NCBI RefSeq assembly: GCF_029227915.1
Contig: NC_079880.1
Coordinates: 11,249,501-11,313,500, forward strand
DNA length: 64,000 nt
Direction: 5' to 3'
From: Hydractinia symbiolongicarpus
Taxonomy: Eukaryota > Cnidaria > Hydrozoa > Anthoathecata > Hydractiniidae
Within the stretch, counting starts at the first letter, position 1. Each line of letters starts with the position of its first letter. The notes under the pieces are model-generated. The model ran no database searches. It worked only from the letters and a program-made list of their open reading frames with translations, and was not told where the DNA came from. The position numbers and the translations under genes are program-made. Positions 36,565 to 47,194 of this stretch are shown piece by piece.

Positions 36565-39456
36565 TTACATTTTTATGCCCTTGTAACGCAAGTCGTCGTA
36601 CGGAGGAGGCTTTTCTCCTTGTAATATGTAGTCGACGTCCTCCAATCCAATCTCTTCTGCTGACTTGATTGTATCATCAGCGTTCTCCTTAACCTTTGCG
36701 CAATCCATCGCCATGTAATCAGGCTGATCTGTTCTTATCAGGTCATCGTTTGGTTCGTACATGGATTGATCTTTAGTCACAGTTGACTCGTCTATTATAC
36801 TAGATTCCGTTCTCTGATTACTTGATGTCGGCGTGCTCTTCGTTCGTACGACTTTTTTCTCTTCTTTCTTTCTTCTGGCCGTGCCTGGTTTCATTGGATA
36901 TTCGCAGATTTCACGTCTGTGACGCATCACCGCAACGTAAATCTTTGGATAAACTAAACACACCATGAAATTAAAAGAAAGCACATCTAGCGTGAATGGC
37001 ATCACAAGCGTTTTGTAGATTCCAACAACAAATATGAACGTTGGTAAATGCGCTACCATGGTAATGCACGAAGCAATGCAACAGAAAATCAGGAATTTGG
37101 GCTCGTAAAAGGAATGCTCCTGGTTTCTTTCACGGAAGGCGCCAAAGGTGGCTATGATCAACACAATGCACGGAATCAAAGTAGAAAGAAGTCGAGCAAC
37201 GGTAAAGGAAACTTCACACTTTTTCCAAATTTCATGGACATCTACATGTTGAACCTCTTCAACTTGGACATTATCAATATACAACCACACAATAACAGAC
37301 AGTAGCTCGATGAGAAACAATATGGCGAGGAACGTTAACTGTGCCAACAACAGGTTGCCATTGAACGATCTTTCGGCATGTTTTTGCAGATAACTAATCA
37401 TGTATTTGGATTTGATCAACGAGATGGCGGAATACATCATCAGTAACAAAAAGAATATAGATTCTTGAGTTTGACAAAGCTCGTTCGTAGGCTCTGTGAT
37501 GTGCAATGGACCGTAAACAAATGTAAGAATCAGCAAAACACATGCAAAGTTGATCAAATGCGGCGCCGGATCGTTAGGAGTGAGGAGATGTCGATATTTG
37601 AACAGGATGATACAGGCCATAATCATAACGATCATTCCAAGCAAACTGATTATAATAATGGACATCCCAGCAGGTTTAGACATCTCTAACCACAAGATCG
37701 GTTTCAGAATACATCTCGTGTTTTTGGGATCAGTGTAGTGATACTTACCACATGATCTACAAGCTGTTTCCATATACGTGGAAGTGTAATTGTTCTTTTG
37801 GCATTTAATACATCCCCAACAACAATCAACTCGGCCAAAAACAGCTTCGCCTGGTACGCATTTCTCACTACAACGCGAAATCGGATGTTTCTTGTCCAAA
37901 TTATTTTCAAACCAGTGAGGCCATTTAATTTTAGCCAGGTCAAGTTTTAAACGACTACCTAATTCTTCCAGCTCACTCCAATTACCAACAGGAACAAACA
38001 CGTAGGAACCGTTAACTACTTGTAAGTTTTCAATAGTATAGAAGGAAAATTTTGGATCCCCGGCGTCGTTGAAAGAAACTGTCAAGTTTTGGTCGTTCAC
38101 AAAAGAAACATTGAACATCTCAGCGGTAAGTTGCCGCATTTCTTTGTCTGTAAACTCAAGATTGTTGCACGTTGTGTTATTGTCACTGCAGAGTTTTTGT
38201 AAGAGTCTTTTAACAGCAACAGTCACCGCAGTCACTGAATCAATAAGACTGTCTATCTTCCCTGGCATCACACTTAATGTATCAACAACGTGGCTTATGC
38301 TCACATTGCAATTATTTCCCGTCAACATGGTTTTATCCGCTGATATTCCAATGGGTTCACATCTAAACTCGCTGTTTTTCAAATAATTCTTTAACCACAT
38401 GTTGCAGGCCCAATCATTCTTTATCTGCTCTTCCATGTATTCAACTAAATGTTTTAATTTATATGTTTTTAACGATACTGTTAAGATTCCTTTGACTTGA
38501 TTTTGTAAATTCATGCTTAACCTAGCAGCATCAGGGTTCCACGCTTCGCTAGTAAGCCATACCCGGTCAACTCCTTGCTTAGCTGCCTCTTCTAAGATGT
38601 AGTTACCCAAACCATTCACGTAACAAAACAATACAACAACCTTCGCCTTTGGAGTTGCTTTGATTTTCTTTACAACATCCACCACACTTTGTTTTGTTTT
38701 CTGAGACTGGTATAGTATGTATTCGTCATGTGATATACATACATTTCTATTTGAGGCCTCCCTCTTTAAATCAGAAACTGCAGGTTTTCCATAATCATCG
38801 TCTGAGCCAATGGCAAACACATAGGTCCAATTAAATCTGGCAAAAATATCCAACATAGCCAGTATTTGACTCTTAACTGATGGGATTGTTCTGAAGAATG
38901 ACTTGAATAGTTTCTTCTTGCTGGAAGCAGCATAACTCACTTGAGGGATATAATACATAGACATCAAGCTTGCAAGAGGGATGGTGGTAAAACTTGTCTG
39001 AGTACCAATTACTGCTATTGCTTTCTTTACATCTGCGCGTTTGACATCACCATCACATTTCAAGAAATTCATTCGACAAACAGAATTTGGACGATGAAAG
39101 GAAATGATCTCAATGGCTCTTGCCATCGTCATTGGTAGACTCCTGCAGATATCGTCCAATTGCAGGCCTAATGTTGCCCAACGGGTCATGCTTTCGTCCT
39201 TATTGGCTTTGTCAATTGCATATTTGACTGCATACGAACGTACGAGACCATCGCGTGACACAACGGAACAATCAGATTCGGAAGTAGCTAGCGTTAGTAA
39301 ACCCTGTATAGTGTAATTACCACTACGAATGCTTGTTAAACGCCATTTTGTACCACTTTTCTTACTATATTCAGATACTCTAACATCTGGACAATTTAGA
39401 GCAATTGTCACACCAATACTGGCAAGTATAAGAATAAAAATGTGACGCCCATACAT
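36565..39456 (-). CDS. CaSR-like class C GPCR, paralogue 1
   Basis: A 963-residue plasma-membrane receptor in one coding exon. Order: signal peptide 1-20 (ILILASIGVTIA); Venus flytrap domain about 25-515; nine-cysteine domain 529-582 (all nine cysteines present, with CCWGC); seven membrane helices about 598-842; cytoplasmic tail 846-963. It resembles the calcium-sensing receptor: YYIPQVSYAASS, DDDYG (219-223) and WLTSEAW (300-306) match its amino-acid-binding lobe; FYEPKFL and PKIYVAV match the class C helices 6-7. The family senses amino acids, cations or glutamate-like ligands and signals through G proteins; the ligand here is unknown. Odd features: four residues (RLLS in paralogue 2) are missing after the SS motif, and the Asp that follows IPS in paralogue 2 is Val194. 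The tail is rich in charged residues and has PPPY at 950-953. A gene tandem with 53186-56101. Confidence 0.93.
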   Translation of the reverse strand: MYGRHIFILILASIGVTIALNCPDVRVSEYSKKSGTKWRLTSIRSGNYTIQGLLTLATSESDCSVVSRDGLVRSYAVKYAIDKANKDESMTRWATLGLQLDDICRSLPMTMARAIEIISFHRPNSVCRMNFLKCDGDVKRADVKKAIAVIGTQTSFTTIPLASLMSMYYIPQVSYAASSKKKLFKSFFRTIPSVKSQILAMLDIFARFNWTYVFAIGSDDDYGKPAVSDLKREASNRNVCISHDEYILYQSQKTKQSVVDVVKKIKATPKAKVVVLFCYVNGLGNYILEEAAKQGVDRVWLTSEAWNPDAARLSMNLQNQVKGILTVSLKTYKLKHLVEYMEEQIKNDWACNMWLKNYLKNSEFRCEPIGISADKTMLTGNNCNVSISHVVDTLSVMPGKIDSLIDSVTAVTVAVKRLLQKLCSDNNTTCNNLEFTDKEMRQLTAEMFNVSFVNDQNLTVSFNDAGDPKFSFYTIENLQVVNGSYVFVPVGNWSELEELGSRLKLDLAKIKWPHWFENNLDKKHPISRCSEKCVPGEAVFGRVDCCWGCIKCQKNNYTSTYMETACRSCGKYHYTDPKNTRCILKPILWLEMSKPAGMSIIIISLLGMIVMIMACIILFKYRHLLTPNDPAPHLINFACVLLILTFVYGPLHITEPTNELCQTQESIFFLLLMMYSAISLIKSKYMISYLQKHAERSFNGNLLLAQLTFLAILFLIELLSVIVWLYIDNVQVEEVQHVDVHEIWKKCEVSFTVARLLSTLIPCIVLIIATFGAFRERNQEHSFYEPKFLIFCCIASCITMVAHLPTFIFVVGIYKTLVMPFTLDVLSFNFMVCLVYPKIYVAVMRHRREICEYPMKPGTARRKKEEKKVVRTKSTPTSSNQRTESSIIDESTVTKDQSMYEPNDDLIRTDQPDYMAMDCAKVKENADDTIKSAEEIGLEDVDYILQGEKPPPYDDLRYKGIKM

Positions 39457-39490
39457 AATGATCGGTATGTGAAAGTGTCTCTTTGTTGGT

Positions 39491-39492
39491 CT
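39491..39492 (-). promoter_or_regulatory. Candidate splice acceptor before receptor 1 start
   Basis: On the minus strand, a pyrimidine-rich tract ending tttgttttatttag gives an AG 34 nt upstream of the ATG. Paralogue 2 has a similar site 39 nt upstream. It may end a 5' UTR intron, or be a trans-splicing acceptor if the organism is a hydrozoan with spliced leaders. Confidence 0.45.
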
Positions 39493-40017
39493 AAATAAAA
39501 CAAAGAAAGATAGAGGAGTGTGTAGATAGACTCATGAAACAATAACAAAGTAAACATTTTAACATTATTGTATGACATTTTAATGTAAAACAAGAAAAAA
39601 ACATCTGCTTTGATCAAAAATTCAGACCAATACAAGATAGCGAGAAGTAGTTACCAGTACGATAACTTAAAATATTTTGAAAAGTCCGGAGTTGGGAAAT
39701 GTAGATGTTGTTGTTTCTTTGACTTCAAACATAGTCTCGCGGATCGCGGATTGGGGCACACAAACCACAAAAAATGAGGACGAGATTTAGGCGCTAGGTA
39801 AACGACTTTTTCTGGTTTCTCTGGTGAAGATAACACGAACAGACGGAACTGATTTATAGCACATTTGAATGATTCAGGTGTCAGCTGTAATTTTGATGAT
39901 AGTTTATCATCAGAAAAAAACCTGTAAAAGTGAAAACGAATTAATTTTTTTGAATACTTGCTGAGATTTTTGCTGGAGAACGTCCTCCAAAATGTCTAAA
40001 GCATACAAGTGGTTGGT

Positions 40018-40078
40018 GTTCGAGTGGTTTATTTTCTTGCTCAGTAAGTAGAGATGTCCTGATTCAAACCCTGTGGAT
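40018..40078 (+). mobile_element. tRNA-like SINE head or tRNA pseudogene
   Basis: The sequence ttcgagtggttt (A-box region), then tcagtaagtagagatg, then a B-box-like tgattcaaaccctg, is tRNA-like in order. Stems do not fold into an intact tRNA. Ends undefined. Confidence 0.4.
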
Positions 40079-41499
40079 CCTGGCTATTTCCTTGCATTTA
40101 ATAATCTTTTTTTCTTCATTTTATTATAGAATTAACATAAAAGAGTAGATACTTAGCTTAGCAGCTACACTGTGGTGCCAGCCGAACGATAGTGATACTG
40201 CCGCTTAAAATCCCCATTTTCAATGTGTGAATACATCGGTAAACGACAATTCGCTACCCGAAAAATTTCACGATAATACTTTCCGTGAATCGCGGACTTT
40301 CTTCTGCAGTTTTGTGCCTAATTTTTATGAAATATAATAATATATTTTATTTGTTTGTTTGTTTATTTACATTTTAATTACAATATAAATGATTTATTTA
40401 GGCCAGCATACTTATAATTATGTAGAAGTACAGAGTAGCCGAAGTACGACGTTAATTTTTGCTTCATAACTTCCTGGTGAAATCAATGTCTCTTTTGTCA
40501 CCTAAACGTCGTTTTAGGCAAAAATTGGTCCAATAATTAAGACTGTTTGATCTTTTTCATAAAATTTGGCACAGTGAAGATGAACTAAATTTAAACTTAT
40601 TCACACAGATAACATTTCAGGGCAAAATTGATCCAAATAAGCTAAAGAAGATGTTAATATGAATTGTTTTTTTTCATCTTAAAACACAATTCTAAGCTAA
40701 CATTCGTAAACTAGATATGTTTACAAAAATATCCCGCCAAGTTCTGCCATTATGAATTTTTTTTCAATATTTTTTTCAATATTTTGCACTTTAAATATGA
40801 GAAAATGTACTCCGAATATATCATATATCTATCTCCTCTTAACCAATTAAATTCGAAATAATTTTCATGTTAATGGTAATATGTCTTATTTGTTGACACA
40901 TAAAGGACGGTATGTTTCCGCAACGAGGGATGCATTATAAAGAAACACTAAGTACTAATAAATAATAATTCGCGATTATATTCAGAGCAATTTGCAACGT
41001 ATATTTTTACTAAAAACAGGTGTTAATGGCTTTGTTAAATAATCACATGATTCCTCAATTAACGTATATTAAAATGTTCACTTAAAATAGGATCAAAATT
41101 ACTAAATACATTTCGCTTTCTCCGTAAAGGCAACAATAACATATTTGCTCTTGGCGTTAACATTAAAAAATGAAGAGAATGCTACCGTCGTTAACAATTT
41201 GCGCTGTCCAAGCATTCAGGTTTAATTAACTAAGATGTCAAGTCCTTAATCTGCTGTGAAAGAGTGTAGAAGCTAGGGAGTGCGAATATGGCGTTGTGCT
41301 TTAAGGATAAAGAGCTTCTAGAGCACGAACTTTCAACCAACTTTTAATTTATGACAAAAAAAAATGTCGGAGAATTAATTAAGTGCGGAAAGTTTCGCGG
41401 AAGCTTTCGGCAAAAGGAAAAAAAATTGGATTTAGCGAACATAAACTGCCGCAAATCTATTGTTTTAGAAAGTTTTGCGAACTACCCAAAAGTTAACTA

Positions 41500-42050
41500 A
41501 AGTGGAATCTCTCTAAAGCGGACATGGTCTAAAGCGGACACCTGGACACCTTCCTTGGAACGGACTGATTTCAGTTCAAACTCTTACAAAAAAAACCTTT
41601 ATAAGACGGACAGATAAAGGCGGACACTTTCTTTCGCACCAAATGACATTTTCCCTTGAAAAAGCATATGCAAAATAGACACATGAAAAAAGCAACCTAT
41701 TATTGCCCAAGAAAGTCAAGAATGCTGTCATCAGTTACGAAAATATGGAGAAAATCCAAATATAAAAAGGAAAGCAAACTTTAATCCGAGATTTCTTTGA
41801 GTAGATTATAAAAAACAATGTATTTTTTAGTTGGTATTTATTTTTGTTTGTATAACAGTAGAGTGTATGAATATTACAAGTTTGCATTTATCAAATTATA
41901 TGTCTCATTTTCTTAATTTGAAGGGAATAGAACAAAGACAAAACGTATCTAAAAGTGATATTTGGATACAATCTCCATAAAGCGGACACCTCTATGAGAC
42001 GGACACTTTTTTTTTGCACCAATGATGTCCGCTTTAAAGAGATTCTACAG
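41500..42050. mobile_element. ~550 bp MITE with TA target duplication
   Basis: The left end GTGGAATCTCTCTAAAGCGG and the right end (reverse complement GTAGAATCTCTTTAAAGCGG) are inverted repeats, flanked by TA at 41498-41499 and 42051-42052. GCGGACA motifs recur inside near both ends. There is no coding frame. Ends and TA duplication suit a Tc1/mariner-pogo type non-autonomous element; superfamily is inferred. Confidence 0.7.
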
Positions 42051-42209
42051 TATAAAAATTTCAGAAATTGAACCTAAATTTAAAACTGATATAGACAATT
42101 TTTAACCGAAATTTTTCCCGTTTATTTTTGCGAACCGCCGTTTTTTGGAAAATTTCGTTTCAACCTGCAAAAGTTTTGACAATTAAACTAACACAGAAGG
42201 TTTAACAAG

Positions 42210-42356
42210 GCGTGCACCCAAAGGGCTATTCAATTTTTCGTTGTTAAAACTTGGTTTTTGGCCCAGAAAATCTCAATATTTTCATCTATTCAACACTTAA
42301 CTCAATTTAGGGTTTCCAATTTTGGATTTCCAATCGTTTGAAATCGAATTTTGAAT
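42210..42356 (+). repeat. Left terminal inverted repeat
   Basis: Matches the reverse complement of 47048-47194 at about 80% by eye. Well-kept blocks are caaaggg, attcaattt, aaaacttggttttt and gtttccaatttt. The inner part grades into repeats of tttttcaattttggatt. Confidence 0.8.
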
Positions 42357-42761
42357 TTTTTCAATTTTGGATTTTCAATTTTTCAATTTCGAATTTTGGA
42401 TTTTTTCAATTTTGGATTTCTGACTATTTTCAATGTTTAATATATTTTTTCAACTTTCTGTATTCTTTAATTCGACATTTTTTTTTTTTTTTATTTTCAT
42501 TTTGTTATATTTTTATCTTGATGGGTATTTCCGTACCGTCCTTTTTTCCTCTTCCTGTGTCTCATTTTTTCACCAAACACCGTCTGAACCTATTCTAGAT
42601 AAACACTGGGCCTAACACAACAAACAATACTCCACCCCATGGCACACCATATAAGGCATTATTGTTCTTTGTCTTAATTGTTGTCGGGAATCCACGCGAA
42701 TTCTGCTAATAAAAGGCGCATCAGGGGACATTGTTCCAACACAACACTGTCTGATGAAGCC

Positions 42762-44903
42762 ATGGATCCAACGTTCACCTTTCGTATTGATGGTGAAAGA
42801 GGCATGGATAGGACTTTAAGAAGATCGCAAGTAACAGTAGAACGACTCGCAACGATATTTAAGGTAAAATAATCTGTCATCTAATGCTGCTTACACCAAC
42901 TAGCTGAAATTGACTTTCCTCTGACATACTCAAATTATGTTATAGCTTCAGGCGGATACAGTATACCTTACTGAAGATTTCGGTAGCTCTGAGTTTCCGT
43001 ACGAGGACGGTACCTTCCAATGTTTGTCACAGGCTGTCGAAGGAATACGTTACGCAGTAGAAGGAGAAAGTGCTGTAAATACGTAGCATATAGATGCTCC
43101 ATACCCACAGTTTGGGATTTTTCGAACTCAAGAGAGAAGAAGCAGACCAGGATAAACATCGTTTTACATAGTACCCATTTTTTTTACATAAGAACAAACC
43201 ATATAAAAACATAAGGCATTGAAGAACAATTTAAAGCAAGTTAAGAACATTTTGGGTTTTAAATGGGTTTCTAATTCTTAAAAATATTGTTGAGCTCTTT
43301 AAATAATTGTTCACTTTGTTAAAAGGCGAACGTCTAAAACAGTTCAGCGTTTTTTTTTAAAGAACCCTTTAATTGTGAGTTATCTGCATATAATTCTGAA
43401 CATATTTTTGTCAAGCGATAAGTAATTCTCTTTTTAAAAGATTATTTTTTCGTATGGTGATTAATCTTTGCCTTTATAGCTGTCTATTTTTACATATAGC
43501 TACGCTTCTTCCACTAGGACAACTTCGGCAGCGAGAAAACGAAGTAACGCTTTACCGGAGACGTTTTCGTTGAAGTTTATATTGGCGGAACCCAAGGGAA
43601 AAAAATAAGTAATTACTTATGGCTAATTATTTGTGAGATTGTTAACACTAACAGTTGTAAAGCAAATTATATTGTCTTAAGCTGAAAGTGATCATGTGAG
43701 AATGGTGTATGCGTAAATCAACAAAGAGAACGCAAAAGTTAGAAGCATAACTAGTGCCGCCATTAACATGCTCAACCATACAAATATAGTACTACAATCA
43801 TGGTCACAATATGTTGGCATAAGACAACGAATTTCGAAGTTCGCCACCACAAGTAATTGCGTAGGCTCATTCTATATTAGATTCACACATCTTGAACTTG
43901 TCAAAGTTCACTTGTGAATGTTCAGAGTGGAATTAGGACTTCGGATCTTAGGTTATTTGGGAAATACAAAATTCTTAAAATGTGCTAATTATTGCTGACG
44001 TCAGCAAGGCTATTAATCACGAATTTCGGGGCCTTCGTGGTCCCCGACGTGAATTATTTCGGTATGCGGGCGTGCTAAAGAATGTGACTAGCAACTTTTC
44101 AACCCTCTCTGCCTGGCCTACTTGTGTGCAAAAGTAGCGACTTTGCAGCCTGCCGGCTGCAGAGTATTGACTATTTGACTGCTTTGTCCATATTTGGATA
44201 ACGAGTAAAAAACTGCCTTAGTCTCAATATTTTTGTCCACGATTGTAGTACAATTATATCTTCAAATGTATGAAGATTCACCAACAACAAGAGGTATAGT
44301 CTTACTTTCTCAATTTTCTTTGATAATTTTTCTGAACTATTGTATTGTTTCTACTAAAGAAAAGCCTTCTTTCAACAGGCGTGTCGTTTTGGAAATGCAA
44401 TTCACGGAAAGTATTCTGTGTGTCAACAATCTTTGTACGCTCACACAGTACCTCCAACACTAATTAGACAACTGTAACGCCACAGTCAGGTGACATATTG
44501 TGACTAAAACTCCTAGGGCTTTCTTATACTGCGACGTATTGGATTTAAAATGTTTTAACTTTAACTTTTAGATGACATCAAACTGGAAGAAATAAAGGCG
44601 TCTATGAAGTCTAAGGTGGCTGTAGAATGTCGCAGTGAAGATGCAGAAGCGTTGAAGAGATCGTTACAAATGCACAGAATAAAAGCCCCTTTGGTTGACG
44701 CGTTTCAATGTCTCGTTTGCAACGATTTAGCTGCACCACCAATCAATTTATCGTCCTGCTGCAAACAAATTCTCGGTTGTGCGAACTGCATTTTACAATG
44801 GGCAGTAAACGAGGAGCGGTGCCAACACTGTCGTTCGAGTGATATGAACGCTTATACTGTAGAAAGTTTAAATAGTATTTTAGAAGTCTTTAGAAATATT
44901 TAG
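42762..44903 (+). CDS. Transposon-borne RING-finger protein
   Basis: A modelled 219-residue protein in five exons: 42762-42863, 42946-43082, 43500-43543, 44249-44293, 44572-44903 (660 nt with stop; frame holds at every GT/AG junction). The second and third donors (AC|GTAGCA, CGAA|GTAACG) are weak, so the middle of the model is uncertain; exons 1, 2 and 5 are firm. Residues 156-196 carry a RING-like zinc site: C-x2-C, CC-x5-C-x2-C, C-x2-C (CLVC, SSCCKQILGCANC, CQHC). RING domains usually act as E3 ubiquitin ligases. The N-terminal part (exons 1-2: FTFRIDGERGMD, VYLTEDFG, YAVEGE) looks like a compact alpha/beta domain that I do not recognise. It lies inside the transposon, convergent with its integrase gene, and has no stop or frameshift. 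Its role in transposition is unknown. Confidence 0.65.
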
Positions 44904-44973
44904 CCAGGAGACGCAGCGTAATTTTTCTTACCACCGGGAAATCGGAGTAATTAAGGTTTTTGATTGGCTAATT

Positions 44974-46722
44974 CTATTGTTCTTTGCTCACGTGGTCCAT
45001 GTCTGGGAAAGCTCTTTTCATCCGAATATTCCAACGAGTGCTTTCACTTACCCTAACAAACATTATTATTATTCGCCCAAAATAGAAAGTCGACAAAAAT
45101 ATTAGAAGAGCTTCTCGGAAATTGTCAATTGTTTCATTCGCTAGAGATCCAAAAAGGTCAGAAATACCGCAACAGCTTTCAAACTCCCGCATTCTTTCTG
45201 ATAAAAGGCTTGGCGAATTGAAAAGTGGATCGACTCCAAACACATTATCACTGGAAATCGTTAATTCAGGGTACCACTGCATGTAAAGTAATTTAGCTCC
45301 TTCTCCATTTGGTACAATTTCTGCCATCAACGGCACGATCCCATTACTTCTGGTTTTAATTACTGACGGCACGCCTCTGCCTAACAAAATAAATTTGGGA
45401 ATCAAGCAATACAAACCATACGGACAACCTTGTTTGCATTGCTTATTGCATTTTTTTACAACAATTTCGCTGTAAAACACTAAGGGGTCATTTGGAACCA
45501 TAATGTTCTGCTAAATAAATGGATTTGGTATAAAGAGATACAACAATAATTATTAAATTGTTTATAAAGATATATACCTGGAATAGAGTGACTATTCCAC
45601 GAAGAAATAACAATCTGAAGACCATAACACGCTACCAAGCAAGCAACAAATGATACACAAAATTTTACGCAGTCGTTTGAAATATCAATGATCTCTTCAT
45701 TTTCCATCAATACAAGAACTGTATTTAAAGGATATCTTACAAGACAGTTTACCTTCACCCAAAACCATTCAATAGAAGGGTCTAAAAGGATATAATTAAG
45801 AAACAAATATCCCGCGTATTATAATGCCATGATTATTTTTTTTCTTGCTAACCTGCTTTAATTCTGTTTCTCGATAACATTCTATTGCTTGATTTCCACG
45901 AAGTGTTGCTAAATGCTCTTGCATTCCAAGGATTAAATAAAATTCTCTACCGCAATCAACTCGCAGTTAATCAGGTATTCTGTATGTTACCCAGGTTTTT
46001 CTGAGGAAAAGAAATAACGTATTGTTGGAATATATGCTTAAAAAACTACATTTAAATATATTCACGAAACATTTTAATGTGATTAAAGATAAGAAATTCT
46101 CACCTGTATATATTTTTCATGTATTTTAACGTTGTTTTTAATTGCCATTGTTGTTCCTGCCGTAACATACCGGGTATGTCCATCTATAGCTACAACAAGA
46201 GTTACTCTATACATTTCCACCTTTTCGTTCTGGTTAATATGTAGCTTATGACCAAAGTAATCCGCCTGATATGGCACTGGATTCAGCAACCGCTCGGTTT
46301 CCGTCCTCCTCCTTTCTTGATTTGCTGGTGAGACAATTGTCAATGCTTTGGCAACACGTTTTTGACTAACATTCAAATTGTGTTTTTGTCTTATGTAGCC
46401 TGTCATCATTTTTCGTCTGTACGTGGGTCCAACCCTAAAACGTTGAAAAGTATATTCATCTCTTATGTGTTTATGAAATTTAAATAAAATAAGATGAGAA
46501 CATTTGAATATATACCTCTCTTAATGCTGATGCTATCAATCTGTTTATTTCTTCTTGTGACTTCCGCGAAGTCATGTTATACTTACTGCAAAATCACTTC
46601 ACTGATCTTTCGCTTAAGCCTCCTTCTCCAGCGTACATGGATTTAAAAATATCGCTGATCTCTTTGTGTGGTTTTTTATCATTCAAAAGTTGCGATAAAT
46701 GTTCCATCGATACATTTTCCAT
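44974..46722 (-). pseudogene. Decayed DDE integrase-core transposase gene
   Basis: Exon-like blocks on minus: 46722-46516, 46434-46104, 46000-45853, 45781-45578, 45380-44974. Recognisable family marks: GLSERSV, VGPTYRRKMMTGYI, NPVPYQADYFGHKLHI, AIDGHTRY, VDCGREF, IEWFWVKVN, SWNSHSIPGRGVPS and FGVDPL. This is the transposase of the surrounding element. Damage: TGA at 46594-46596 and TAA at 45967-45969 in the coding frame; one-base frame conflicts at three of four junctions (the last, SIPG to RGVPS, is in frame). The first acidic residue expected in the DDE triad appears as Asn (codon 46235-46237); the later Asp (VDCG) and Glu (IEWFW) remain. Sequence error in short homopolymers could explain some frame conflicts but not both stops. 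Confidence 0.8.
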
Positions 46723-47047
46723 TGTGTATCAAAGAGTAGAGGGACGAGTGAAGAAAGACACATTCGCGAATAAGGTTACAGATTTACATGCGCAACACCC
46801 TCCTTTGTGGTTGGTAGACAAGAAAAATTTGTTAGTCTGAACTTTTCTCTAGGCTATTGTCTGACAGAGTAAAAATAAGTGAATGAACTAACATACGCGA
46901 CAACCCTCCTTAGTGGTGACTAGAAAAAACAATGTCGGAAATCTAAACAGGTGACCTGCGTAACGTGTGAAATTAAAAAAATAATCAAACTCCCAAAATT
47001 GAAAAACATAGTAAAGAGGAATCGAAACTTTAAATCGAAGAAATCCA

Positions 47048-47194
47048 AAATTCAAATTTGATTTCACCCGAATTGAAATTCAAAATTGGAAACACTAAGG
47101 TGAGCTAATGTTAAATAGATAAGGATATTGACATTTTCTGTGTCAAAAACCAAGTTTTATCAACGAGAAATTGAATGGCCCTTTGCGTACACGC
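47048..47194 (-). repeat. Right terminal inverted repeat
   Basis: Inverted partner of 42210-42356, about 80% identical by eye, with small indels. Confidence 0.8.

Larger units (their letters stand above)
42210..47194. mobile_element. ~5 kb two-gene DNA transposon with imperfect TIRs
   Basis: Imperfect inverted repeats of about 147 bp bound a ~5 kb segment holding two convergent genes: a RING-finger gene (plus, 42762-44903) and a decayed DDE integrase-core gene (minus, 44974-46722), with 70 bp between their stops. The outer ends read gcgtgcacccaaaggg on the left and gcgtgtacgcaaaggg inverted on the right. No clear target duplication was found, so outer limits may be off by 10-15 bp. The integrase resembles the integrase-core proteins common in cnidarian and fish genomes, possibly the IS3-like eukaryotic group; that assignment is from memory. 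It sits between the two receptor genes. Confidence 0.8.

Noticed and set aside
45384-45510. Extra coding segment (VPNDPLVFYS and following) of the integrase gene
   Set aside because: Splicing from SIPG at 45578 to the acceptor before 45380 restores the family's SIPGRGVPS in frame, so this stretch is intron.
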